DNA of 33,560 nt from Conidiobolus incongruus B7586 (Eukaryota > Entomophthoromycota > Entomophthoromycetes > Entomophthorales > Conidiobolaceae), in contig JNEM01015795.1 of assembly GCA_000697335.1 (NCBI GenBank), positions 1 through 33,560 of the forward strand, in the 5' to 3' direction. Made by a program: the position numbers and the translations under genes. This document shows positions 21,613 through 33,127 of this stretch, piece by piece. Below the pieces are notes generated by a model. It searched no databases, was not told where the DNA came from, and worked only from the letters and a program-made list of their open reading frames with translations. The first letter of the stretch is position 1, and each line of letters begins with the position of its first letter.

Positions 21613-24602
21613 ATGTCTATGAAAGGATTGACAGTCTTTATTTTAGACTTGAGAAAATGTAATTAGCACTAAATATCTTTTAGTTATAAATCTTATTTGA
21701 ATATGATTTAGGTAGAGTTAAAGAGGAAGAACTTAAAAGAATAAATAAAGAATTAGCAAACATTCGAAGTAAATTTAAAGGTAATCGAGTATATTCGAAG
21801 TGTTTATCAAATCTTAATGTATTGTTAGATCCTACTTTGAGTGGTTACCATAGAAAGAAGTATGTTTGTAAATTGATGTACCTCTATATTTTGGGTTATG
21901 AAATTGATTTCGGTCACACAGAAGCTGTCGATCTGATGGACTCTACAAAATTTTCTGAAAAGCAAATTGTAAGTATTCAATTAAGAGTATTGTAAATTTA
22001 ATCACTAGTTTGATAATATATTATAACTATGATATTTGATAGTATCAATAAGAGATCCAATAGCCACTTTGATTTATATATCAAAATGAGTATTGATTAT
22101 TGCACTATTCTAATCATTGTGTTTTTAATTTAAGACGTGTACTTATTGATATTTGTTTCATAGGGTTACTTATCTTCTACTTTAATGCTATCAGAATCTT
22201 CTCATTTAATGGATCAGGCAATCAGCTTTATTCGTATGGATTTGATGTGTAATAATGAAATTTTTAATTCTCTCGCTTTGCATGCTATTGCCACTGTAGG
22301 ATCTCAAGCCATGGCTCAGGAATTCAGCCAGCATGTTTTTCGTCTATTTGTTGGAAATTCTAGACCATTCGTCAAGAAAAAGGCTGCTTTATGTCTTTTG
22401 AGATTGTATCGTAAATTCCCTGATTTCATCCCAGCAGCAGATTGGGCACCGCAAATAATACAAATCTTGAAGGAAAATGACCTTGGAGTATTAACTTGTA
22501 CTACTAGTCTTGTGAGTGCTTTAGCCCAAAATTTTAGAAGAGAATATGCTTCTTGCTCTACTGTGATGATCGAAAGACTCTATAAAATTGTAGTTGAAAA
22601 AGAATACTCTCCAGATTATGCTTACTATAAGATTCCAGTCCCTTGGTTACAAGTGAAAATTCTAAGACTTTTGCAATACTGTCCCCCATCTGAAGATCGC
22701 AGAGTCTTACAGAAGCTTCACAATGTCCTTCATACTATTATCCATAGCGGGCAAGAAATCACCAGTAATGTTCAACAGACAAATGCTCAAAACGCTGTTT
22801 TATTCGAAGCTATCAGTTTAGCTATTCATCTTGATCCTTATTCTGTTTTGGTTACCGAATCCGCTTCTCTTCTTGGTAAATTTCTTACCAATAAGCAGAC
22901 TAATATTCGCTACTTGGCTCTTGAATCAATGGCCCATCTTGCATCAGTTATTCAAGATACAGAACCTTTGAAGATGTATCAAAATATTGTTATCCAATCC
23001 CTTAAAGATCGCGATATTTCTGTTCGTAGACGTGCTCTCGATGTACTATACACCCTTTGTGATGTTGATAATGCTAAAGTTGTTGTGGCCGAATTATTGA
23101 GAATTTTAGCCAACGCTGACTATAATTTAAGAGAGGAAATGGTGCTCAAGATCGCAATTTTAACGGAAAAGTATGCTACCGAATATTCGTGGTATGTTGA
23201 TACTATTTTACAATTAATCAACACTGCTGGTAATTACGTTGGAGAAGAAGTCTGGTACCGTGTTGTTCAAATTGTGACCAACAACGAGGATTTGAGAGAG
23301 TATGCTACACAAACAATTTTGGCCAATCTTCAACAGAACACTTTTGAAGAAACTGCTGTCAAGGTGGGTGGCTATCTCTTGGGTGAATATGGTGATAGAA
23401 TTGTCCATCTTCCCAACTGCAGTCCAATTGATCAATTTACTGCTCTTCACTCGAAATTCCCAATTTGTACCATCCCCACTCGATCCCTTCTATTAACCAC
23501 ATATCTCAAATTAGTCAACTTGTTCCCCGAAATTAAACCTCAAGTCGCCAACGTTTTCAAGCAATACAGTCATATTTTAGATACTGAACTTCAACAACGT
23601 TCTTGCGAATATTTAGAAATTGTTAACCATCAAAATGAAGACATTCTTCTTACCGTTTGTGAAGAAATGCCTCCATTTCCAGAACGCGAATCAGCCTTGT
23701 TGAGTCGACTTCATAAGAAGAATGCCGAAACTCAAGATCAACCTGTTTGGTCTATTATTGACAAAGATCTTAAGGACTCTCCACGCCCATCCGCTAGAGA
23801 GTCAGACTTATTAGGCTTGGACTCATCTCAGAAACAGGCCGATGACGAATTAGCTGTTCCTGGAAGTACCGCTGGTGCTAATACCGAAAAATACTTCGAA
23901 AAATCTCTTTTTTCATCTGAAGGCTTGTTATTCGAAGATGCTCATTTACAAATTGGTTTCAAATCTAAATACACTGGCAATAAGGGTAAATTTGTACTCT
24001 ACTTAGGAAATAAATTGAATGTAGATATTACTGGAATGCAAATCAACTTCTCTCAAGATATTCCAGGACTTAAGGTAGAAACTATTCAACCTATTGCTAA
24101 GGTCATTCCATCTAAGGCTCAGCTTCAACACTATATTCAAGTTGAGTGCATGAAAGCTTATACCCAAATTCCTATGGTCCGTATTACCTATGTCACCAAC
24201 GGAGCTCACTCTCTTCTCATCAAGCTTCCAATCATGGTTACCAAGTTCATTGAACCCGTTTCCATGAATGCACAAGATTTCTTCCAGCGCTGGAAGCAGT
24301 TGGGTGATGTTGAAGCTCAGTCTGTATTCCGTTCTGGAACCAATATTGATTTGGACAAGGTGCACAAGGTTGTGACAGGTTTTCAACTCCAAATCTTAGA
24401 GAATTTAGACCCCAACCCCAACAATATCGTTGCTGCTGGTATCTTCAATATGAGCCAAGGTGTCAAAGACGGATGTCTCGTTCGTGTCGAGCCCATTTTG
24501 GAGAAACAAATCTATCGTGTCACTGTCAAGAGTACCAATTCTACAGCTAGTCAATCTGTTCACGATGTATTGGCTAAAGTTTTTAGTGGCAAATCGCTTT
24601 AA
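21613..24602 (+). CDS. AP-2 adaptor complex alpha subunit
   Basis: Four exons: 21613-21658, 21712-21780, 21829-21968, 22164-24602, giving 897 aa. The start [16 protein letters not shown] matches animal alpha-adaptin (MSMRGLSVFISDIRNC), followed by [20 protein letters not shown] and [11 protein letters not shown]. The large exon carries the adaptin HEAT-like trunk ([48 protein letters not shown]), a Ser/Asp-rich hinge at about residues 640-690, and a C-terminal ear with the conserved FFQRWKQL. Known role: AP-2 links clathrin, PI(4,5)P2 and cargo at the plasma membrane during endocytosis; alpha is the large subunit with the accessory-protein-binding ear. The 48-nt intron at 21781-21828 is a multiple of three with no stop, so it can be mistaken for coding; its removal restores the family spacing ([14 protein letters not shown]). 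The third intron is 195 nt, long for this window. Stop TAA. Confidence 0.96.
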
Positions 24603-25128
24603 CTTTTATTTATTAATTTAATCTTTCCAAAATCCTCTTTTTAATTCAGTTACGAATAAAAATGTTTAATCTTTAAATTATATGATAGTTAAGTATTTTA
24701 TTGTTTATTATTTAGTAAATCAAATTAAATAATTCGCCTATAGAGTTTATTATCTTTCAGCATCTTTTACTATTAATGTTTTCATAAATTATTGATACGC
24801 TCATAGTTTTTATAAGATATCAATAAATTAAAATTATTATCTTCATCATTTATAATATAGTATATAATTATATTAAGTTTAAAATACTATGAGTTGACAA
24901 AATTTCTACTCAAGTTAGACAATTTCATGATTACTAAAAAATAATTAGGGGTAATTCACAGTTACACTGTTTCCAAAGAATTGAAAAAACAGTAAAATTT
25001 ATTTGGACAAGTTTAACAAATAAATGAGTAAATTTTGATGATATCACACATTGACTCTTTATTCAATGCAATCTTTTAAAATAATTATTAGCTGCTGATT
25101 AAATAATAATTAAATATATAATATTATA
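24603..25128. other. intergenic spacer
   Basis: AT-rich spacer between the AP-2 alpha stop and the start of the RasGEF-like gene, which lie on the same strand. It must contain the first gene's terminator and the second gene's promoter. I see no distinct TATA box, RNA or ORF. Confidence 0.5.
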
Positions 25129-28100
25129 ATGACAGATTTTGATAAAAGATTAATTAATCTAGAACTTGATATTAAAAAGGATTGGGATAAGGTAGCTCTT
25201 TAATCTTATTATGTGTTTAGAATCCTCATTTTCGTTTTTATTTTCAATTTAAAAATTATTAATATTAAAATTTTATAGAAAAATGTTGATAATATATTGT
25301 ACTTATCTGAAGATATAATTGAATTTTTGAGAAATAATATACATTTTACTGCTCAAGGTTTGAATTATTGAATTGAATAAATATATATGACAATTTATTT
25401 AATTTTTATAGGCAAATTGAAAGAACTTCCTTCCAACTATGGCGATATTTTGAAAGCACTTCGTCTATGTATTGATTATCTTAGCAATTTTCATCCCGAT
25501 AAGCCTGTCAAATCCGTTCAAGCAACGACGACTCATATCACGCCACCTCAATACCCTATGGCTATTCCTTTTTCACCATTAGTTAAGTTATTGAATATTA
25601 ACAAAATGGAACTTGAATCAGCAAAGAAGAAGATTCATTTGGCGAAAAGACAAAACCCAGCTCCTACCCTCGAAAAATGTCGAAGACTTTCTGAAGATGT
25701 TCGAATCCACCAAAAGAACTGGTTAGATACCTGTGACTTGATCCAGAAATTTAGTTCTCTACCATTCAACCAAATTAATCTCGATACTTTAGCGCAGAAT
25801 ATAACCTACTGGGATCAATATCTTTTACAATCTATTGATCCATCCAACCCTTATACATTAACTCATAGTTTCCATTTTCAGACTTTTATCACTACTACTT
25901 TAACCCACTGCTTACTTTTAGGAGGATATCAACCGAATCCAAATGTCCTTCACATTGCGAAAATGATTAGTGATTATATTAAGTTAGCCAATATATTATT
26001 GGCTAATTTTAATAATTTTAATGGACACTGCGCAGTGATCCGAGTTTTAACCAGTCCCCACGTATCTTGCTTAACATCCGTTTGGAAACATCTTAATCCA
26101 TCTCAAATTGATCAATACGAAGCTTTAAAAAAGTTAATTTCAAGAGAGAATCAATATAGAGCATATTTTACAAAATTGGCAACTAAACTACAAACTAGAA
26201 AGGAAGGCAGCTCTTTGATACCTTGGATGGAGCCCCACTTTTATCAAATACATTCCAATGATCAAGTTAATCATTCCAAATCGGTGGATATTTTAGAGTC
26301 TCTCAAAGGTGTTTCCCCTTGCATATCTCAAACAATAGAAATTTCTCACTGGATTCTCACTCGCCCTTATTTAACCAATCATCAGCTTTGGACTTTATCC
26401 AAGAAAATCCAACCAGATATCCAAGTGCAGCCCTCTTCGACACCCTTCAGCCATTATGATATCCAGTCATCTCAAAAATCGGCACCTCAATTAACTGAAG
26501 ATAAACCGCAAAACAACGATGACTCAATCTTAGCATTTATTGAAGAAAACTCGAAAAATGAAATCGATGAAGAAGAACAAGGGCTTTTAAGTTATATGGA
26601 CTTTGATGGTACTGATGTTGATTCTATGCATCCTAAAGTCGATGATTCGCTTTTATCGTCCAAATTGGACTCATCAGCAAAGTCACATTATTCAAGATGC
26701 TCTTCCCAGCAAATAGATATCAGTAATATTTCAATAGATCTTACAGATCTTTCTCATAGTCATTATGATGATATATCAGATCTCCCTGTCCTTCCTTCTT
26801 CACCGGGCTCTTCTCATTTTCCGGTTTCCCAGACTGATGTTTCAGATTTCGATGATGAGCATTACTTGGCTAATTCATCTAAAATTAGTCATAAGTTATA
26901 CTACCTGCGTCGTTCAGAAAGCCGATCTGGTCAATCGGATGACGGTGGCCAGAGAGTTGGTTTGTTAGATTCAATTCAGACTGATAATGAAGAAAGTTCA
27001 CACAAAGGAGATGATGAGTATGATTCAGAGGATGAGGATGATCAGAATTCTGGTGAAGATGATGAAGAAAATGAACACATTGAAAAATTCCCTCCTGCTT
27101 GGTGGACTCTACCTCCAGTTCCAGTTACTCCCCCTCATGGATTTGATACAGCAAGTCTAGCATCTGGCACTTCGAAATTAAGCAAGAACCCGTTTGAAGA
27201 TCCACTATTAAAAGTATCTGATTCAAATTCAGCAGATCTGTTAGGTCAGCCTATTGCCAAATCATCTAGTTCTCCCAATTTACCACTCAATGATTTGCCT
27301 CAGGATTTACCTCCCAGAGCAAACAGCGTATCACCAAGAATGTTCTTTTTCGAATCTTTAGAAAACAAAGATGGTTCTAAAGTCTCATTAAATTCTATGG
27401 ACCAAGAATCAGTTTATCCTTTTGAGGTTACAAATTTGGAGTCTACTGATAATACGGAACTACTTAATGATGTGCCTACTAAAAATAACACAATTATTGA
27501 AAATGCCAATAATTATCACAAATTTGAGGATAAAAAGCTATTAAATAATGAATCATTTGAGATAAGCAATGAAGTGTACTCTGAAGAAACAAACCAGATT
27601 GATAACACCATAAATGGCGATATCCCTGAGAATTTAGAATATAAATTTAATGCTGAAAAAGACATATCTGAAGTTCACCTAAGTATCGAACCTATTACAA
27701 ATGATAGTATTACTGAGCCTGCAGAAGAAAAAGTCGATACTGATAAAGAATTATCGGAAACCCAGTCATCAGAGCCAATTGCTACAGATAATGCCGTTTC
27801 AGATTTATCACAATCCAAATCTGACATTGATAAAGAAGCATCTGAAAGTCAACCTAAAAGGCCTAGTAATACATTATCCACACTGAAAAAAAGAGCATTG
27901 GCACCAAAGTCGCGAACTTCGAGAAGCAATGGTCCAATTGGAACTGAATCAACTAGTATTGATCGCCAGCAAAAGCTTAATTCTAGTCCAAGGTTATCAA
28001 CTAACATTAACTACCAGAAAAATAATAAAGTTAGCCCAAGGTCATCTCCTAGTCCATATAATCAGCCAAAGGTTAATGTTAGCCCAAGATCGTCAAGAAA

Positions 28101-28272
28101 TATATCACAGCCCAAAGTAGAAAGTCCTCAATTAGGAGAAAATAACAAGCATCGTGCTTCAGAAGATATTGATGATCCTCTAAAGACACCAGTTCCTCCC
28201 ACCTCAAGATTGAGTCTTCTTAAGAAACGACCAGTTCCTCCTCCTAAATCTAGACTTTCTGGTCAGCGGTGA
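25129..28272 (+). CDS. RasGEF-domain-like signalling protein with SH3-ligand tail
   Basis: Three exons: 25129-25191, 25279-25357 and 25412-28272, giving 1000 aa. The N-terminus (MTDFDKRLINLELDIKKDWD) is helical. At about residues 170-375 the sequence follows the RasGEF (Cdc25 homology) fold: LDTLAQNITYWDQYLL resembles its first helix, then NFNNFNGHCAVIRVL, CLTSVWKHL, ENQYRAYF and IPWMEPHFYQIH resemble the NFNS-VMAII, RLK-TW, N-YR and VPFLG-YLTDL blocks. The last block is divergent, so catalytic exchange activity is uncertain. Residues about 390-960 are disordered, Ser/Asp/Glu-rich, with a strongly acidic patch near 580-610. The tail repeats short VSPRSS/NQPKV-type units and ends in PVPPTSR and RPVPPPKSR, class I SH3 ligands. 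Relatives activate Ras or Rap GTPases at membranes. The SH3 ligands could recruit it to SH3 scaffolds, though binding to the BEM1-like protein in this window is only a guess. The ATG at 25129 is favoured because both short upstream exons splice in frame with GT-AG ends. Confidence 0.75.
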
Positions 28273-28609
28273 AGTATGCTTTATTCTTTGTTTTATATCA
28301 TATTTATATAAACCTATTATGTAATATTTACATCCTTTTAAATATTATTCATTCCCAAATCATTAAAATACATTGAATTAACAGATATTTGATATAAATC
28401 ATTATATTATTGATTGAATTTAAAATTCTTCATGGAGAAAGAATAAATATAATATATCATATTTTATTGGAAATGGGTAATAAAATTAGAATATTTTAAA
28501 CTTTATGTAGATTGTAACAAATTTAATATATATTTTGAGGAATAATAAAGGATTTATTATTAAAAAAAGGTTGAGTGTAAGGAGAAAGAAAATAAAGTGA
28601 AAGAGATAA
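28273..28609. other. intergenic spacer
   Basis: AT-rich 3' flank of the RasGEF-like gene. A short A-run on the plus strand at 28589-28592 is TTTT on the minus strand and probably ends RNA polymerase III transcription of the tRNA gene. Confidence 0.5.
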
Positions 28610-28680
28610 TGCAATGGCGGGGAATCGAACCCCGGTCTACCGCGTGGCAGGCGGTAATTATACCACTAAACCACCATTGC
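28610..28680 (-). tRNA. tRNA-Gly (anticodon GCC)
   Basis: The minus strand folds as a complete cloverleaf without an intron. The acceptor stem pairs GCAATGG with CCATTGC, followed by discriminator A at 28610. The D arm contains the box A sequence TGGTTTAGTGG, the anticodon stem-loop is ACCGC-CTGCCAC-GCGGT with anticodon GCC, and the T arm is CGGGG-TTCGATT-CCCCG (box B GGTTCGATTCC). It reads GGC and GGU codons. CCA is not encoded, as expected in eukaryotes. A minus-strand TTTT lies about 20 nt past the 3' end. Confidence 0.98.
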
Positions 28681-29065
28681 CTGAAAACTAATCTAACTTG
28701 GTAATTTATCATATATCGATTTTGTTAACCAAAAGAATCTAATTACACTTCACCACACTTTTTTAATTTCATTTATATTCCAATTAATATCTTATACTTG
28801 TTTTTTCTACATCCTTTCGTATTTTTAATTATAAATTCATGATTCATTATCATAATATTTTTACACCCAATTCTCTTTTTTCATTCTTATATATCACAAC
28901 ATCTTTATTAACAAATTTCAATCAGTAGCTAAAGTGAATTGATATTACACTATTATTTTAGTCTTAATATACTATAAACTTATATTTGCTTCATAAAATA
29001 CTATTAGAAATATATAAAAGATTTCTATGACATGCAGGACAAGATAATTTAAATAATTTATTTCT
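28681..29065. other. intergenic spacer
   Basis: AT-rich spacer upstream of the tRNA and downstream of the SDHAF1-like gene. No gene or RNA signal was seen. Confidence 0.5.
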
Positions 29066-29326
29066 TCAAATTTGAATACTCTTGATATTATTTTGTTTAA
29101 ATAAATCCAACTGCTTTTTACCCTTCCTAACTAAATACTCTATCGTAACAAAATCCTTTTTAGCTAAATCATGCTTCTGGAACTCCCTCCTAATAAATAT
29201 TTTAAAATTTTCTTGATTTTCTTTGGGTTTTGTCCTAACGCACTTGAAACAATCACGATAAAGTTGAATCACTTGCTTTTGGAGGCCTGAATGTTTTATA
29301 ACCTTTTGCACTGTTTGTTGAATCAT
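29066..29326 (-). CDS. SDHAF1: succinate dehydrogenase assembly factor 1 (LYR protein)
   Basis: A single-exon 86-aa protein. It opens with a short basic N-terminus and HSGLQKQVIQLYRDCFK, where LYR at 22-24 is the signature tripeptide of LYR proteins and SGLQ...VLxLYRD is specific to SDHAF1/Sdh6. The second half, FIRREFQKHDLAKKDFVTIE followed by YLVRKGKKQLDLF, matches the family's RxEF and IEYLxRxGxxQL blocks. In the mitochondrial matrix SDHAF1 brings the HSC20-HSPA9 Fe-S transfer machinery to the SDHB subunit of complex II through its LYR motif. Length is normal (yeast Sdh6 is about 80 aa). It is small and would be missed by length cut-offs. The symbol is by similarity. Confidence 0.9.
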   Translation of the reverse strand: MIQQTVQKVIKHSGLQKQVIQLYRDCFKCVRTKPKENQENFKIFIRREFQKHDLAKKDFVTIEYLVRKGKKQLDLFKQNNIKSIQI

Positions 29327-30304
29327 TATTTGATATTAGTTATCTATATTAATTGATTTTAAAATGGTTCACGTTTATATATAGATATTATTATTTTTCT
29401 ATTTCGGAATTTAGCGGAAGGATTATTAATATGGACTTCAATCAACTTTGAATTAAATAGAAAATTTTAAAAATTATGGGATCCTGGAATGATTAACTAA
29501 TAAGTGAAATTGATATTCAAAATTTATATTTTTAAGTATATGATTATTAAAGTAATCGTTATTTAAAACAGTAATTTAAAATTTATTTAATATTACTCCT
29601 TTTCATGATGAATCAGCTGAAATCTTGATAATTGGCGTAGAGTGATATATCTTAATTATTCAGCTAATTCATCAATAGAGGTTTCATCGAATAGAAAATT
29701 ATTGTCAATATTTTCTTCTACTAGACTATGTATTTTCAATACTATTTCAATTAAATGTGTTATTTAATATATTTTATGTTTTGAAGGTAGTTCATAGTCA
29801 GTTTAATTGAAAATGCTGAAAATCATCTAATGCATATTGGATAGACAGTTTTTTAACTTATCTATATGGTTTGGATATAAGAATGAATAAATATATATTT
29901 GATTGTATAGTTATTATTACAAATATATATTTTATATCATTATTTGAGCATAATTTGCCAATTCAATTGTGTTTGATATTAATTTTGATTTTTAATAAAT
30001 TTTTTTGATATCGAATATTAACTATTCTTTTTCAATTAAATTCCATAGTTTAAATGTTAAAATTGAAACCTATAATCACATCTAGATAAAATATTCAATT
30101 AATAATGATGAGGTATGTAGTTTAGATAAAAATTGAGTTTCTTATTAATAAGTTTTACACATTTTTTTCATTATTTATATGAAACATAAAATTATTTCAA
30201 ATATTATAAAATGTTTTAATATTTTTAGTATATAATTATTAATAAAATTAAACAATGAATAATTTGTTGTATTTGATCATAATAAAATCGATTTAATATG
30301 AATC
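29327..30304. other. AT-rich spacer
   Basis: About 1 kb upstream of the SDHAF1-like gene, mostly A/T, with no credible ORF or RNA. The proximal 200 bp should hold that gene's promoter, but I see no distinct TATA or CCAAT element. Confidence 0.5.
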
Positions 30305-31120
30305 AAACATATTTAATTTAAGAGCGCATTGCTAAACACTTTGGTAAATGCTACACGATTTGAGGCAACAAATACATTTAGGTCAATTTTTGTTTTCTGG
30401 GTTTAATTCATTAGTATATTTTGGATTACTACCAGATGCTGTACTATGTGGATTGTTAGATGATGGGGTAGAAGATAATGTTTTACTCGATAGTTCCTCA
30501 TCAATGGAATGTGACTTTTCAGAAGATTTTGATGATGAACTTGTGCTGGTTAATGAGGAATCTCTATTAGTTGATTGCTTCTCATTTAATTCATCTTTAG
30601 CTTTATCATTTAATTTAGTGTGTGAAAGAAATAACGTGATAAGTGGTAATCTATCATTGCTAGACTGTGATTCATTTTATTCTTTATCTCCATAGTAGCC
30701 ACTAAATCCGTCAAAGATGGAGTTAAATATAGGAAATAGAGAGCTATTGTCTTTAAAATGGTTAAAAATATCTGTTTTGGTATTTTCAATCTGAGGGAAT
30801 TGAGAAATTCTAGCTACTAATGAAATAAATATTTTCGTAATCACAAATTTCACAATTATCAATATTAAAGAATAAGAAATAAAACAACAAAACAAATTCC
30901 TCTTACCATGCAATATTTATATTTATATGAATATATAATTTGATTAATCTGAAATTAATATCAATGCCAATTAATAAAAACAATAACTCCTTGATAACCG
31001 GTGTCAACCCAATTTCCAAAGATTTCAATAAATCGAAATGTGACTGGTTAAACAATAATTCGACAGGTTATTGCATTGATTTGTATTACTTAAATTATAT
31101 GTGAAGTTAATTCATAGCCT
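30305..31120 (-). pseudogene. unresolved protein-coding locus, possibly broken
   Basis: Several minus-strand pieces look protein-like but I cannot join them. Piece 1 (about 31060-30960) gives VELLFNQSHFDLLKSLEIGL and then PVIKELLFLLIG with no ATG. Piece 2 (30815-30677) gives ISQFPQIENTKTDIFNHFKD and FNSIFDGFSGYYGDKE, ending in TAA; it may follow an intron with donor GTAAGA at 30911 and acceptor CATTAG near 30817. Piece 3 continues past that TAA in the same frame to about 30380: a Ser/Asn/Lys-rich tail (SSLTSTSSSSKSSEKS) typical of a disordered C-terminus. An opposite-strand 115-aa frame at 30348-30695 is the mirror of this Ser-rich tail. FDGFSGYYGD faintly recalls the FDGHGG motif of PP2C phosphatases, but this is too weak to name. 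A GC-richer promoter-like island lies upstream at 31150-31480. Confidence 0.3.
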
Positions 31121-31149
31121 CTAATCTTTGTTCAATTTTTTCTATTATT

Positions 31150-31480
31150 CAAAATATTGTCAAGAGTCAGGTGACTGCATTTTCCTGTATTTTTACATCA
31201 GCCAAATATTAGTTTTCTCCTCGCATGCCAGATGCTTCCGTTCTATCTTTTAATCGGCCGATGGTGCAAGTCATCTAGGAGTCTCTTAAATCACCTTACC
31301 CAACTCACACTAAATAAATCCCGGAATTAGAACTATCCTCAAGAAGAGCTCAATCTGGGTCCTCCAAACTATTTCACTTAAGCTAATAAACCTCTATCTC
31401 CCTAACGCTTACCTGGAATGCTCTAGATCTCTCTCATTTATCTAAACGAATCTGGACACGACTTTCTCAAGACGTGTTAA
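31150..31480. promoter_or_regulatory. GC-richer non-coding island
   Basis: About 330 bp near 40-45% GC by eye, sharply bounded by AT-rich DNA, with no sustained ORF and no tRNA-like fold that I can find. On the minus strand it includes a strong donor-like CCAG|GTAAGC near 31414, as expected in a transcribed 5' leader. By analogy with the islands upstream of the BEM1-like and RPS22 genes, it may be the promoter or leader of the unresolved minus-strand locus. A decayed gene remnant or an unrecognised RNA gene are the alternatives. Confidence 0.35.
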
Positions 31481-33127
31481 TATTAAAGACTAATGTTTGT
31501 TAAATTATTATTTTAAGTTGAAAAGATTTGGGAATTCAATAGTTGTTACTAGTCTCTTTAGAAAATTATCATTTTATATAATGAAATTTATCTCATACCT
31601 AAATAAAAACATGTTACAAAATTTGTTATTGGAAACAATGCTTATAACACATGGTAAATAATATTACACTCAGTTAAGTATTATATAAGATTACAAACTA
31701 GTGAATAATTAATATAGCATGTTTGGTATTGAAATAACAAATTCCATACGAAGCTTTTAAGTTGAATAGTTATTTTTAAAAAACCTGAATAATGAGTAAA
31801 AGCTATCTGAAATTACATGTGGGTTGATATAATTGAGAATCATAAAATCCAACTTAGTAGCAATATATTTTCTAAGTCATATCCTGCTATAAATTAATTG
31901 AAAATCATATTACATTTCAAAAATTAAATCAATTAAGGATGACTAAATTTTATTTAAGCCATATATTGATAAATATATTTTCAATTGTAAAGGTATTGCA
32001 TTATTTAAATTGATACTTTATATTTTTTTTAAACTTTGCCTTATTGTAAATCATTTTTTCTGAATTCATAAAGAATGAACTATTGAACCAGAATATATAT
32101 AGCTGAGTCAACTATTGATATTAATCGTATTAAAGCTATATTTTACGAGTGATGATTAATTAATCAGTAATGATTCATACAATTGGTGGATTGTATTTTA
32201 TATAAATGAAATTTAATATTCACAATCCAAATTTGATTATTTTTCATAATATCATGAGATTGAAATAAATTTATTTGCTATAATATCATAAATTTATAAT
32301 TTAAAGTATTAAATACTATTAATAAAATGACAATATAGATATTTTACCATCAATATTTAAACAAGAAATATCTTTTAATTAAATTGATTAGTATAAATTT
32401 TTATTAATATATTCATGATCAAACCAGATCTTTCATATAAATATTAGTTTGTATGATGATTATACAACTGTATTGAATTTAATAAATACATTTATCAAAA
32501 ATGACTTTGAAATAAGGTTAAGATTTAATGAATTTATTGAATATATAATTATTGTTGCTTGTAAATCATATACAATATTTAATAAGAAATCTCTTTGATA
32601 TATTTTATACACAATAATATTTTTCGAAAATTGGATGTTTTTTAAATTTTGTGTATATTCTTAAAATTCAAAGATTATTTCACAAGAATATTTAATAGTT
32701 TAAGTTTGAAAGAGTTGTCAAATTAAAATAATTAATAAATTTATTAGAAACTTGTATAATATCTATAACTTATATGATGAATAATTAAGAGGAAAAAATG
32801 CAAAATTGAAAAGAGCGTAATAGATCTCTGCTAATGAAAATTAAACTTATTTTACCCACTTGACAGGCGAGTATACTCACCTTTATATTATTGAAGAATA
32901 AAAATTTATGGAAAATTTAAATGAATGAATTTATGAAATATTGAATCAATATATAACTAATAATTTATTCACCACGAATACATCAAGAAAAGATATTAAT
33001 TAATCGAATATGTATTTGAAAATAATGTTAAAAATTTATAAAAATTTCATTTAATTCTAAATTATTATTAAAAAAAATAATTTATTTGACAATTATGAAA
33101 AAAACATATTAATATTTAAACAATGAT
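31481..33127. other. AT-rich spacer
   Basis: About 1.65 kb of A/T-rich DNA with no supported gene, RNA or notable repeat. It forms the 3' flank of the Ser/Asn-rich gene at the right edge. Confidence 0.5.

Noticed and set aside
30348-30695. Plus-strand frame of 115 codons rich in Leu/Ser/Asp
   Set aside because: It is the antisense of a Ser-rich minus-strand tail, and antisense of TCA/TCT-rich codons yields this composition automatically.
31150-31480. Possible RNase P/MRP, snRNA or tRNA-derived element in the GC-richer island
   Set aside because: I found no box B, no conserved RNase P core motifs and no U-snRNA signature, so only a promoter-like island is reported.
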